64,000 bases of DNA from Mesobacillus jeotgali (lineage in GTDB: Bacteria; Bacillota; Bacilli; Bacillales; Cytobacillaceae), in contig NZ_CP134494.1 in assembly GCF_031759225.1 (NCBI RefSeq), forward strand, positions 3,532,501 to 3,596,500, written 5' to 3'. Positions 55,313 through 63,967 of the stretch are shown one piece after another. Within the stretch, counting starts at the first letter, position 1; every line of letters begins with the position of its first letter. Made by a program: the position numbers and the translations under genes. The notes beneath the pieces are model-generated. The model ran no database searches and was not told the DNA's origin. It worked only from the letters and a program-made list of their open reading frames with translations.

Positions 55313-55888
55313 TTATATCTTTGTTCTGATTTGCTCGGCTTTATTTTTCTTTTTAGCCCTAACAAGCGTAGATACCGAAATCCCAGTCATATCTTCCACT
55401 TGTTTATACGAATGATTATCTAGTAATGATAATGCATGATTAATTTGCTGCCTTGAAAATTTTTTTGGCCTCCCCTCTCGGAAGTCAGGATTCTGCTTTG
55501 CCAACATTTTCCCTTCTTGAGTTCGTTCTACAATCATATCTCGTTCAAACTCTGCAAACGCTGAGAAAATCGTGAAAATTAACCTTCCAGTGGGTGTATT
55601 TTCGATAACTCCCATATTCAATACATGAACTTTAATATTCCGTTCAAATAAATCTTTAATGATTTCAAGAGCATCTTGTGTACTCCGAGCAAAACGGTCT
55701 AGTTTTGTAACAACCAACGTATCTCCTTCTTGTAACATATCAATCAACTTCTGAAATTCAGGTCGCTTTTTGTTTGTCCCTGAATATTTTTCTGAGTATA
55801 TTTTGTCACAGTTTTCATTCTCTAACTGTTTCAGTTGAACCTGTAAATCCTGATGCATCGTACTTACTCTTGCATACCCATATTTCAA
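55313..55888 (-). CDS. Serine recombinase (resolvase/invertase family)
   Basis: A 191-residue small serine recombinase: catalytic serine in [12 protein letters not shown] (about residue 9), [11 protein letters not shown] with the conserved Asp and Arg (about 60-70), [19 protein letters not shown], and a C-terminal helix-turn-helix ([21 protein letters not shown]). Start is TTG 55886-55888, behind AAAGGGGTGG; the frame has an upstream ATG without ribosome site. It lies directly upstream of hsdM on the same strand, and a res-like dyad stands in front of it. Confidence 0.88.
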   Translation of the reverse strand: MKYGYARVSTMHQDLQVQLKQLENENCDKIYSEKYSGTNKKRPEFQKLIDMLQEGDTLVVTKLDRFARSTQDALEIIKDLFERNIKVHVLNMGVIENTPTGRLIFTIFSAFAEFERDMIVERTQEGKMLAKQNPDFREGRPKKFSRQQINHALSLLDNHSYKQVEDMTGISVSTLVRAKKKNKAEQIRTKI

Positions 55889-55934
55889 ATAACCACCCCT
55901 TTTCATTAAAATTTGAGATATATTTATGAACATA

Positions 55935-55993
55935 AGTATTGATTAAGCTTGATACCCCTATTTTATAGTACTATGGTATCATGTTCAATACTT
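55935..55993. promoter_or_regulatory. res-like dyad in front of the recombinase
   Basis: Arms AAGTATTGA-N7-TGATACC and GGTATCA-N3-TCAATACTT face each other; the inner perfect 7-bp arms (55950-55956 and 55975-55981) span 32 bp, near the size of a resolvase site I. It could be crossover site, operator or both. Confidence 0.55.
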
Positions 55994-56066
55994 TGAAGTT
56001 TTGACAATCTTTCAACTTGAACTTATCCATGAAATTGTCACTTTATTTATATAGAGAAGTACCTCG

Positions 56067-56132
56067 TCGTAAAATGACGAGGTACTGAAACTGTAATTAC
56101 AACAAAAAAAAGCTGCCTAATGACAGCTTCGA
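56067..56132 (-). terminator. Two hairpins behind the ars operon
   Basis: AAGCTG/CAGCTT (56109-56130) followed on the minus strand by TTTTTTTT is a good terminator. Further on, GTACCTCGTC/GACGAGGTAC (56067-56093) is a perfect 10-bp stem. Confidence 0.75.
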
Positions 56133-56165
56133 CTATTATTATTTTGCCACTCTAATTTTTTTCCT

Positions 56166-56441
56166 TTAACAACAGCTGCTAGCACCGATTAAAACTAATC
56201 CAGCACCATTTTGATTTTCCTCTATATCTAATGTTAATTCTTCAGTACCCGTAACTTTTGAATCGAAGGCTACTTTAATTCCATTAATCGTTTCGATCTT
56301 ATCCGATTCTATCGGTGGATCTAAGGTGATCGTAAATTGCGGGCCACAACATCCCGCAACAGTAGAAAGACGAATTCCTTCTGCTCCTTTTTCTTGTAAA
56401 AAGTTCTCTAACAGTTGTTTAGCCCCATCTGTAATTTTCAT
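56166..56441 (-). CDS. HesB-like (seleno)protein family member, cysteine form
   Basis: A 91-residue HesB/IscA-like protein with TVAGCCGPQFTITLD (C31, C32) and the C-terminal SSCC. This pattern fits the HesB-like family in which some members have selenocysteine at the conserved position; here it is cysteine. The role is unknown; a metalloid or Fe-S binding function is plausible from its place at the end of an arsenic operon. GGGAGAGAAATAAA precedes the ATG. Confidence 0.75.
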   Translation of the reverse strand: MKITDGAKQLLENFLQEKGAEGIRLSTVAGCCGPQFTITLDPPIESDKIETINGIKVAFDSKVTGTEELTLDIEENQNGAGLVLIGASSCC

Positions 56442-56465
56442 TTTATTTCTCTCCCTTTATATTTA

Positions 56466-56894
56466 CTATGCATTTGGATAAATTCTTCTCAGTGTCTCTT
56501 TCATCTCTGGTTTCACACTAATTTTTGGCCGTACGTTCTTAGCCATCTCTTCTGCTTCTTCGATTGTACTTGCATTTCCCAAAGCCAATAATGTACCGAT
56601 TGCAACAGTACCTGTACGGTTACTCCCACCTTGACAGTGGAAATAAACGTTTTTCCCTTCATTATACGCATTCACAACCTGTTCAATGGATTTCTTAACA
56701 GATTCATCTTGGCGTTCAGCATCGTCCACAATAGGGCTGTGTATACGATTATAATTAGAGCTAGCCTTTGGAGATTCTGCTCTTAAATCAAAGATGACAT
56801 CTACTTTTTCATTTTTCATCATATCTTCTACATCATCTGCACCACCGATGTAAATACGTTCCTTTACTAATTCTTGATAATTCTTTGTTGTCAT
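56466..56894 (-). CDS. Dual-specificity-type protein phosphatase in the ars operon
   Basis: A 142-residue phosphatase-fold protein with the P-loop YFHCQGGSNRTGT (nucleophile C87, R93) and FDLRAES upstream, which may hold the general acid. Such a phosphatase is not part of the classical ars set. Since arsenate mimics phosphate, a regulatory or detoxifying role is conceivable, but nothing in the sequence proves it. ATG 56892-56894 follows AGGAGGGAA. It overlaps the end of trxB only by the longer frame. Confidence 0.75.
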   Translation of the reverse strand: MTTKNYQELVKERIYIGGADDVEDMMKNEKVDVIFDLRAESPKASSNYNRIHSPIVDDAERQDESVKKSIEQVVNAYNEGKNVYFHCQGGSNRTGTVAIGTLLALGNASTIEEAEEMAKNVRPKISVKPEMKETLRRIYPNA

Positions 56895-56907
56895 GTTTTC
56901 CCTCCTG

Positions 56908-57855
56908 CTATGATGATTTACTCCAATCATGAACTGCATTTCCTTCTAAATATCTTTCCGCATCTAGTGCTGCCATACATCCCGTACCGGCGGCAGTAAT
57001 CGCTTGACGGTATTTTTTGTCTTGTACATCCCCACAAGCAAATACCCCCGGAACATTGGTTTCAGTAGTACCGGGTACAACATTGATATACCCTGTTTCA
57101 TCTGTATCTATCTGACCATTCAAAAATGATGTATTTGGTTTATGTCCGATAGCGACAAAAATCCCATCCGTTTCAATAATCTCTTCTTCATTGGTCTCAT
57201 TATTTTTCACTTTTAACCCTGTAACACCATTTTCTCCTGCCATTACTTCTAGTGGTGTTTTATTAAGTTTCCAAGATATTTTTGCATTTTCTCTCGCACG
57301 ATCCTGCATAATTTTTGAAGCTCGGAGTTCATCTCTTCTATGGACAATGATGACTTCACTTGCAAACTTTGTTAGAAAATTCGCTTCTTCCATAGCAGAA
57401 TCCCCACCGCCAACGATAATCACTTTTTTACCGCGAAAGAAAAACCCATCACAAGTGGCACATGTACTAACTCCGCGACCTATGTTCTCTCTCTCTCCCG
57501 GTATATTTAAAAGTTTTGCGGAAGCACCTGTTGAAAGGATAAGTGATTCCGTTTCAATTTCACCAATACCGTTAACATCTAAGCAAAATGGTTTCTTTGA
57601 TAAATCTATATTTGTAACCCAGCCTCTTTTAAATTCAGCCCCAAAACGCTCTGCTTGCTTTCTCATATTCTCCATTAATTCTGGTCCCATGATTCCGTTA
57701 GGAAAACCCGGAAAGTTTTCAACCTCTGTTGTAAGAGTCAACTGTCCGCCCGGTTGATCACCTTCAATCACAACTGGTTTCATATTTGCTCTTGCAAGAT
57801 AAATAGCAGCTGTTAACCCTGCTGGACCTGTTCCTAAAATCACCACTTTTTCCAT
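56908..57855 (-). CDS. trxB: Thioredoxin reductase
   Basis: A 315-residue FAD enzyme: ILGTGPAGLTAA (FAD, residues 6-17), redox site CATCDGFF (about 133), GGGDSAMEEA and HRRDELRA (NADPH binding) and GVFACGDVQ near the C-terminus. It feeds electrons from NADPH to thioredoxin, which ArsC of this type needs. A host trxB must exist elsewhere, so this is an island copy. ATG 57853-57855 follows GGGGGAATCG; it stands only 18 bases after arsA. Confidence 0.92.
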   Translation of the reverse strand: MEKVVILGTGPAGLTAAIYLARANMKPVVIEGDQPGGQLTLTTEVENFPGFPNGIMGPELMENMRKQAERFGAEFKRGWVTNIDLSKKPFCLDVNGIGEIETESLILSTGASAKLLNIPGERENIGRGVSTCATCDGFFFRGKKVIIVGGGDSAMEEANFLTKFASEVIIVHRRDELRASKIMQDRARENAKISWKLNKTPLEVMAGENGVTGLKVKNNETNEEEIIETDGIFVAIGHKPNTSFLNGQIDTDETGYINVVPGTTETNVPGVFACGDVQDKKYRQAITAAGTGCMAALDAERYLEGNAVHDWSKSS

Positions 57856-57873
57856 ACTCGATTCCCCCACTGA

Positions 57874-59637
57874 TTAATGAATATAATCTTTTAGCTTGTT
57901 GTACCCAATTTTTTCTTCTGGTAACCACGGAATAACGGCACACTTTTCAGACTTGTTATCCCTCACTTCTTGAATCCATTCTTTTTCTGCCAATGCTTTC
58001 CCTTTTAAAATAGGATCGTTTGTATTAGTGGCAGATAAACTTTGATTAATGACCCACCATTTTGGATTTATACTTGCCCGTCTTAAATCGTCTTGTAATC
58101 TAGATGCTTCTAAAACAGGTGTCGCTTCTGCCAGTGTGACAATCACTACAGATGTTTCTTTTGGATTTCGAATTTGTGGCAACAGTTTTCTTGCACTTTC
58201 TGGCACTTCTCCTGTTGACCTTTCGATTTCTTTACTATAAGACTCTGAGGCATCTAATAATAGTAAGGTATGCCCTGTGGGTGCTGTATCAATGACGACA
58301 ATCTCATTTTCCGATTTAGCTACAACTTCTGCAAAGGCTTGGAAAACGGCAATTTCTTCTGTACATGGTGATTCTAAATCTTCTCTTAAATAAGCAAGTC
58401 CAGCTTCATCTAAATCCTTACTCGATTTCGAAAGCACTTCAGCTTTGTACTTTTCAACCTCTTTTTTCGGACTAATGCTGCTAATGGTTAGGTTTTGATT
58501 TAGATGACCACTTTGGAATTGATAGTCCAAATGTGCTGCCGGATCTGTAGTGGTTAAATGGACCTGATGTCCTTTTTCAACTAAGCCAACTGCGATAGCT
58601 GATGCAACAGTTGTTTTTCCAACACCACCTTTACCCATTGTAAAAATCAACTTTGTACCTTTTACTGAAAAGTCATCAATGACAGCTTGTAATCCCGGAA
58701 GATTTACGGATGGAATTTCTTCATTCAAAGTTGCTAAAACTTTGGATGGTTTAAACAAGTTTCGAAGGTTTTCTACACCTGTTAAAGAATAGGAAACATA
58801 CGGTAACGAGTACGTAATAGTCTCATGTAAATTATCCGGAATTTGTTTTAACGCATCTCTTTGTCGATGATAAAAAGCAGATGAGATTTCATCGTTCTCA
58901 TTGTGATTTTGAAGAAGGCCATTTATAATGAGCATTTGGTTTTTAATTCCAATTTCTTTCAGTTCCTTTGAAGCACGATCTGCTTCTAAAAGAGATGAAA
59001 CATCTGGTCTGGTTACCAATATAAGCGTCGTTTTAGAAGGGTTAGAAAGGGCAGATACTGCGTTTGAATAAAGACTCTTTTTATCTGCTAACCCAGATAA
59101 AGGGCCTAAACAGGATGCGCCATGCGTACTTTCTTCTAAAAATCCATTCCAAGCTGTTGGGAGTTGTAAAAGGCGTAACGTATGACCAGTTGGCGCTGTA
59201 TCAAAAATAATATGGTCATATTGATCTGTAATTTCACTATTTGTAAGAAAACCCGTAAACTCATCAAATGCAGCAATTTCAACCGTACAAGCACCTGACA
59301 ATTGTTCTTCCATCGTAGCCACTACTGCTTCTGGAAATTTATCACGATATGGACCAACCACACTTTCACGGTAAGCTTTTGCGGATGCTTCTGGGTCAAT
59401 ATTGCTTGCAAATAAATTTTCAACGGCTGGCACTGCTTTTGGGGTGCTTGTAAGTTCGATTCCAAATACATCTTGCAGATTAGAAGCAGGATCTGTACTT
59501 ATTAACAATACACTTTTTCCACTATCCGCCAATGCTACTGCTGTTGCACAAGCTGTCGATGTTTTTCCTACTCCGCCTTTTCCTGTTAAAAATAAAAATT
59601 GAGTATCAACATGATTCGGACTAAATAATGGATACAT
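57874..59637 (-). CDS. arsA: Arsenite-translocating ATPase ArsA
   Basis: A 587-residue soluble ATPase with two homologous halves, each with a P-loop (GKGGVGKTSTACA, about 19; GKGGVGKTTVASA, about 335) and DTAPTGHT. The arsenite-binding cysteines are seen in GACTVEIAAFDEF, GASCLGPLSG and SPCTEEIAVFQAF. It drives arsenite export through ArsB. GAAGGCAAAAGAT precedes the ATG. Follows arsD by 24 bases. Confidence 0.95.
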   Translation of the reverse strand: MYPLFSPNHVDTQFLFLTGKGGVGKTSTACATAVALADSGKSVLLISTDPASNLQDVFGIELTSTPKAVPAVENLFASNIDPEASAKAYRESVVGPYRDKFPEAVVATMEEQLSGACTVEIAAFDEFTGFLTNSEITDQYDHIIFDTAPTGHTLRLLQLPTAWNGFLEESTHGASCLGPLSGLADKKSLYSNAVSALSNPSKTTLILVTRPDVSSLLEADRASKELKEIGIKNQMLIINGLLQNHNENDEISSAFYHRQRDALKQIPDNLHETITYSLPYVSYSLTGVENLRNLFKPSKVLATLNEEIPSVNLPGLQAVIDDFSVKGTKLIFTMGKGGVGKTTVASAIAVGLVEKGHQVHLTTTDPAAHLDYQFQSGHLNQNLTISSISPKKEVEKYKAEVLSKSSKDLDEAGLAYLREDLESPCTEEIAVFQAFAEVVAKSENEIVVIDTAPTGHTLLLLDASESYSKEIERSTGEVPESARKLLPQIRNPKETSVVIVTLAEATPVLEASRLQDDLRRASINPKWWVINQSLSATNTNDPILKGKALAEKEWIQEVRDNKSEKCAVIPWLPEEKIGYNKLKDYIH

Positions 59638-59661
59638 ATCTTTTGCCTTCTTTCGAATGGA

Positions 59662-60024
59662 TTATAGTTGATTTAAATTAAACGAAATTCGTGATTTTGG
59701 TTTTTCATATAATTCTTCTGGTTTTACTCCAAACCATTCTGCAAATTCTTCATTTGTAGGGTAGCTTCCCACTTTTACTAACTTGTCATTAACTAAAACC
59801 ACTGGTAAGGCATTCGGTCCTTTTTCTATAAATACACGGTTTATTTCTTCATTTTCCGCAAACTTATCAGGATCACTTGTTAGTTGGTATCGTTTAATAT
59901 TAAAGCCCTTTGACTCTAATGAATAAACAGCAGACGCTACTCTAGTTAACTCTGGATCAACACTTGGTCCACATACTCCCGTGGAACAACACATTGCAGG
60001 ATCAAAAATCTCAACTTTATTCAT
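59662..60024 (-). CDS. arsD: Arsenite metallochaperone ArsD
   Basis: A 120-residue thioredoxin-fold chaperone that passes arsenite to ArsA. The binding cysteines C12, C13 and C18 (DPAMCCSTGVCG) are all there; the C-terminal cysteine pairs of the E. coli plasmid protein are missing, as in many other members. ATG 60022-60024 follows GGGAGGCTTTTAC. First gene of the second ars unit. Confidence 0.93.
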   Translation of the reverse strand: MNKVEIFDPAMCCSTGVCGPSVDPELTRVASAVYSLESKGFNIKRYQLTSDPDKFAENEEINRVFIEKGPNALPVVLVNDKLVKVGSYPTNEEFAEWFGVKPEELYEKPKSRISFNLNQL

Positions 60025-60029
60025 GTAAA

Positions 60030-60075
60030 AGCCTCCCAATATATTATTAAATAAGCATTTACTTATTTGTTTATT
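60030..60075 (-). promoter_or_regulatory. Likely ArsR-controlled promoter of arsD-arsA
   Basis: AAATAAG-CATTTA-CTTATTT (60047-60066) is a dyad that shares ATTTACTTAT with the repeats before arsR (62.27 kb). It lies just upstream of arsD. Confidence 0.55.
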
Positions 60076-60082
60076 TAAAGAA

Positions 60083-60106
60083 AACCAAGAGGAAATCCTC
60101 TTGGTT
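60083..60106 (-). terminator. Terminator behind arsC
   Basis: AACCAAGAGGA/TCCTCTTGGTT, perfect 11-bp stem with a two-base loop and TTTTC on the minus strand; it separates arsRBC from arsDA. Confidence 0.85.
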
Positions 60107-60120
60107 ATTCTATTGTCTGC

Positions 60121-60540
60121 TTATTCTCCCGTTTCCGCAAAGCGTTGGATTCTTTCACCAATTTCATCACGAACACGTTGGAATACAGCCCACTTTTCTT
60201 CCTCTGTACCTTCTGCTTTTGCGGGATCATCAAAGCCCCAATGATCACGTTTTACGTGTGGTGGTGTCATCGGACATTTATCCGCAGCATCTCCACATAA
60301 AGTTACAACAAAGTCCGCATTATTTAGAATTTCAGGATCTATAATGTCTGAAGTTTGATTTGAAATGTCAATACCTACTTCACTCATGGCTTTAACAGCA
60401 TTTGGATTTAATCCATGTGCTTCAATTCCGGCACTTTTTACTTCCCATTCATCACTGAGATGCTTTTTAGCCCATCCTTCTGCCATCTGGCTACGGCATG
60501 AATTACCTGTACATAAGAAATAAATTGTTTTTTTAGACAT
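60121..60540 (-). CDS. arsC: Thioredoxin-coupled arsenate reductase ArsC
   Basis: A 139-residue LMW-phosphatase-fold reductase. The nucleophile C10 lies in [10 protein letters not shown], and C82 and C89 ([11 protein letters not shown]) relay the disulfide. It reduces arsenate to arsenite with thioredoxin, in accordance with trxB in the next unit. GGAGAATGATATT precedes the ATG; it starts 15 bases after arsB. Confidence 0.97.
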   Translation of the reverse strand: MSKKTIYFLCTGNSCRSQMAEGWAKKHLSDEWEVKSAGIEAHGLNPNAVKAMSEVGIDISNQTSDIIDPEILNNADFVVTLCGDAADKCPMTPPHVKRDHWGFDDPAKAEGTEEEKWAVFQRVRDEIGERIQRFAETGE

Positions 60541-60555
60541 AATATCATTCTCCTT

Positions 60556-61866
60556 TTAGATAATTAATAAAGTTAAAAACAGACCTAGTAAAGTGATAAA
60601 TAAGATTGGGATTGTTAAAACAATACCCGTCTTGAAATAAGTTCCCCATGAAATTTTAACCCCTTTTTGAGATAGAACATGGAGCCACACTAAAGTTGCA
60701 AGAGAACCAATTGGTGTAATCTTTGGACCTAAATCAGATCCAATGATATTCGCATAAATCAGCGCCTCTCGGATAACACCTGAAGTATTGGTTTCAGCAA
60801 TGGCTAATGCATCAATCATAACCGTTGGCATATTATTCATGATGGATGATAGGAAAGCTGCAATAAAGCCCATTCCTATCGTCGCAACAAATAACCCTTG
60901 CTCGGCAGTTGCCTGAATAACACTAGCTAATGAATTGGTTAGCCATGCATTTCCTAGACCATATACAACAATGTACATTCCAATTGAGAAAAACACGATA
61001 TTCCACGGAGCGCCTTTAATAACTGCTTTTGTATTAACGACTTTACTCCTTCGAGCCACCAATAAAAAGACAATAGCAATTATCCCTGCCACAATTGAAA
61101 CAGGAATATTAATGAATTCACTTGAAAAGTATCCAATTAGTAATATCCCCAAAACAACCCATGAGAGACGAAACATTTTTGGATCTTTAATGGCATCTAT
61201 CGGTTGTCTTAATTTAGATAAATCATACGTTTTTGAAATGTTTTTTCTAAAATACACTAATAACACCGTAATCGTTGCAAGCAATGAGAATAAGTTCGGT
61301 ATAACCATCCTAAAAGCATATTCTACGAACCCAATTCCAAAGAAATCGGCAGATACAATGTTAACTAAGTTACTGACAACAAATGGCAATGAAGTTGTAT
61401 CTGCGATAAATCCACTTGCCATAATAAAAGGAAACACTAGTTTTTCTTTAAAATTCAAATTACGCACCATCGCTAGGACAATCGGTGTCAGGATTAAGGC
61501 AGCGCCATCATTAGCAAATAATGCAGCAACAATCGCTCCTAAAATACTGACATAGACAAACATTTTTACTCCATTACCTTTAGCAGCTCTTGCCATATGC
61601 AGTGCGGCCCATTCAAATAATCCAATCTCATCTAAGATTAATGAAATAATGATAATAGCGACAAAAGATAATGTTGCGTTCCAAGTAATGCCGATAACTT
61701 CGAACACATCGTTAAAACCGACTACACCCACTAGTAAAGCTAGGATGGCTCCACCACAGGCAGACCAACCGATATTCAATCCTTTAGGCTGCCAAATAAC
61801 TAAAATGAGTGTTGCCAAAAAAATGACTGATGCTAATATTGCAGTTATCAAATTCCTTACCTCCAT
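60556..61866 (-). CDS. arsB: Arsenite efflux permease ArsB
   Basis: A 436-residue membrane protein with about twelve hydrophobic helices, of the ArsB type: [32 protein letters not shown] and [16 protein letters not shown] are the hallmark loops. It exports arsenite alone or with ArsA. The ATG (61864-61866) overlaps the arsR stop by one base (TAATG). Confidence 0.96.
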   Translation of the reverse strand: MEVRNLITAILASVIFLATLILVIWQPKGLNIGWSACGGAILALLVGVVGFNDVFEVIGITWNATLSFVAIIIISLILDEIGLFEWAALHMARAAKGNGVKMFVYVSILGAIVAALFANDGAALILTPIVLAMVRNLNFKEKLVFPFIMASGFIADTTSLPFVVSNLVNIVSADFFGIGFVEYAFRMVIPNLFSLLATITVLLVYFRKNISKTYDLSKLRQPIDAIKDPKMFRLSWVVLGILLIGYFSSEFINIPVSIVAGIIAIVFLLVARRSKVVNTKAVIKGAPWNIVFFSIGMYIVVYGLGNAWLTNSLASVIQATAEQGLFVATIGMGFIAAFLSSIMNNMPTVMIDALAIAETNTSGVIREALIYANIIGSDLGPKITPIGSLATLVWLHVLSQKGVKISWGTYFKTGIVLTIPILFITLLGLFLTLLII

Positions 61867-62210
61867 TAGTCACACGAGATACGTAACCCCTGTTCCTCTA
61901 ATTCCTGTAGTTTATAATCTTGATTGGGAAGACGTTGCAGTAAATCTGTGATTAATGGATAATAGTCACTATCTTTATTCAATGAGTAAATAATCCATTG
62001 CCCTTTTCTAGTTTCCGTAACAATTCCAAGATCCTTCAATTTACGAACATGCTGACTAATAGCAGGTTGGCTCACTTTAAAAATTTCAACAAATTCGCAA
62101 ACACAATAATCATTCGTGGCCAGCATTTTTACCATCGTTAATCTTGTCTTATCACCTAAGAGCTTTAAGATAGCTGCAACTTTTTCAATCTCTACCGTGG
62201 CTAATTGCAA
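61866..62210 (-). CDS. arsR: Arsenite-responsive repressor ArsR
   Basis: A 114-residue ArsR-family repressor. The metalloid site is [11 protein letters not shown] (C36, C38), followed by the recognition helix [17 protein letters not shown]. Start TTG 62208-62210 is chosen because GGGAGGTG lies directly at the right distance; ATG codons upstream have no ribosome site. It controls the ars units through the repeats upstream. Confidence 0.9.
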   Translation of the reverse strand: MQLATVEIEKVAAILKLLGDKTRLTMVKMLATNDYCVCEFVEIFKVSQPAISQHVRKLKDLGIVTETRKGQWIIYSLNKDSDYYPLITDLLQRLPNQDYKLQELEEQGLRISCD

Positions 62211-62253
62211 GATGTACACCTCCCACATTGACCTAAATATAAACAAATAACAA

Positions 62254-62301
62254 TTCGCTTATATAATAATTTACTTATATAATATTTCACTTATATATGT
62301 T
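62254..62301. promoter_or_regulatory. Three 16-bp direct repeats, probable ArsR sites
   Basis: TTCGCTTATATAATAA, TTTACTTATATAATAT and TTCACTTATATATGTT follow each other without gap at 62254-62301, between the divergent arsR and permease genes. Their TTTACTTAT core recurs before arsD. Confidence 0.6.
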
Positions 62302-62440
62302 TTGCAACTGTTTTTTTATTAATTTATTAAGAAAAAATGAAAACAAAAACCTTTGTAATATCAAAACAATTAATTCTTATACGCATCAATTTATGATAAA
62401 GTAACGATTGTATTTTATTTATTATTGTTAGGAGATTACA

Positions 62441-63397
62441 ATGAATTTAATCGAAAAGTTATATACTTTTATTATTTTTTTAGCTGTAATTATTGGTTTA
62501 AGCATAGGACAAGTAGAACTAATACGAGCTAATGCGGAAAGTTTTATTGTCCCTATACTAGTAGCTATGTTGTATATTACTTTCTTACAAATTCCTATTG
62601 AAGAAATATGGATAGCTTTTAAAAACATTAAGTTTACATATACTTCAATCATTATAAACTTTGTTTGGACACCTATTTTAGCATGGCTACTAGCATTAGG
62701 TTTTTTAGGTGACAATCCAGCATTATATATTGGATTCATTATGCTGATGGTTACACCATGTACTGATTGGTACTTAATCTTCACAGGGATCGCAAAAGGA
62801 AATGTTGCATTATCAACAGCTATCTTACCTCTAAACTTAATCTTACAGGTCATTTTGTTGCCTATTTATCTTCTTATTTTTGGGGGAACAACAGGGGTTA
62901 TAGAATTTTCATTTCTGATGGATAGTATTTTAATTGCTCTATTCTTACCTTTAGTTTTAGCTTTTCTAACAAAAATGGTCTTGAGAAACAAACAACAGTT
63001 AAGAGACAACCTTATCTCTAACCTCAGCGTGTTACCTATTATTTTTCTTAGTCTTGCTATCGTTGCGATGTTTGCTTCGCAAGGACAACTATTGCTTGAT
63101 AACCTAGATTTAATGTGGCAAATCACCATTCCGATCCTTTTATTTTTCATCATTAATTTTGTTGTTGGCCAAAAGGTTGGACAGCTTATGAAGTTTCCAT
63201 ACAAGGACAGAGCAAGTCTGGGTTTAACTACTCTAGCAAGAAATTCTCCAATCGCTTTAGCAATTGCCATGACTGCATTCCCAGACCAACCTTTAATTGC
63301 TTTAACACTCGTTATTGGTCCTCTGTTAGAGTTGCCTATTCTTGCTATTGTTACTCAGCTTTTACTATTTATTTCCAAAGATAAACAAACATCATAA
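62441..63397 (+). CDS. Acr3-like arsenic resistance permease
   Basis: A 318-residue membrane protein with about ten helices of the bile-acid/arsenite symporter superfamily. The loop VTPCTDWYLIFTGIAKGN with its single conserved cysteine (about 107) and TTLARNSPIALAIA are typical of this branch of COG0798. It is probably a second arsenite exporter; ArsB being present too, the two would be partly redundant. TTAGGAGATTACA precedes the ATG. It is divergent from arsR and shares its operator region. Confidence 0.85.
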   Translation: MNLIEKLYTFIIFLAVIIGLSIGQVELIRANAESFIVPILVAMLYITFLQIPIEEIWIAFKNIKFTYTSIIINFVWTPILAWLLALGFLGDNPALYIGFIMLMVTPCTDWYLIFTGIAKGNVALSTAILPLNLILQVILLPIYLLIFGGTTGVIEFSFLMDSILIALFLPLVLAFLTKMVLRNKQQLRDNLISNLSVLPIIFLSLAIVAMFASQGQLLLDNLDLMWQITIPILLFFIINFVVGQKVGQLMKFPYKDRASLGLTTLARNSPIALAIAMTAFPDQPLIALTLVIGPLLELPILAIVTQLLLFISKDKQTS

Positions 63398-63404
63398 TCA
63401 TAAA

Positions 63405-63437
63405 AGCACATATCATTTTAAATAGATGTGTGCTTTA
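63405..63437 (+). terminator. Terminator behind the Acr3-like gene
   Basis: AAAGCACA-T-ATC pairs with GAT-G-TGTGCTTT, followed by ATGTTTTATT. Confidence 0.7.
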
Positions 63438-63508
63438 TGTTTTATTACTGCATCTTGTTTTATTTGTTGAAAACGAAAGCAGTGAAAATTTATATCTAGC
63501 TCTTTTTA

Positions 63509-63967
63509 TTAAGATATGTTTTTTATATAAGTTGTAACATTCCCTAAACAACAACTACCTTGTGGATTGTTTACCTCACAGCCACATCGGTTTTCTTTTA
63601 TGTTTTCGCGAATATGTTCTACTGGTTTAGGAGTAAGTCCATTTTCCACATATTGTTTAATTTTTTCTTTTGTCCAATCAAAACAATAACAAATTGGTGT
63701 AGTTGCTGATTCATCTTTTTGATGTACAGCTACCTTCAAGTCAGATACAAGGTACTTTTTATTATTCGTATCAAAATAGACTACATCACAGACTTTATTT
63801 GAACAAAAATAATGATTTTCTTTAGCATTTAATGTTTCTAATGCAGATGGTTTAAGTAATGATTTTAGTGTAATTAACTTTACATTCTTAGCCTTATTTT
63901 TGCATGATGGACAACTACCATTATTTTCAACTTTTATTTCTTTGACGTTACTACAACAATCCCCCAT
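63509..63967 (-). CDS. Cysteine-rich metallochaperone-like protein, copy 2
   Basis: A 152-residue paralogue of the protein at 32768-33226, with nearly the same sequence (I estimate well over 80 percent identity by eye) and the same cysteine clusters: CC near the start, CPSCKN, CSNKVCD, CYC and CGCEVNNPQGSCCLG. It presumably binds zinc, copper or a [2Fe-2S] cluster. Here it stands convergent to the arsenic permease rather than behind merR. Ribosome site GGTAGAAGT is moderate. Confidence 0.7.
   Translation of the reverse strand: MGDCCSNVKEIKVENNGSCPSCKNKAKNVKLITLKSLLKPSALETLNAKENHYFCSNKVCDVVYFDTNNKKYLVSDLKVAVHQKDESATTPICYCFDWTKEKIKQYVENGLTPKPVEHIRENIKENRCGCEVNNPQGSCCLGNVTTYIKNIS

Noticed and set aside
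49195..55933. Phase-variable RM system with silent hsdS genes
   Set aside because: Only one complete hsdS is present and no inverted copy of its recognition domains lies in the window.
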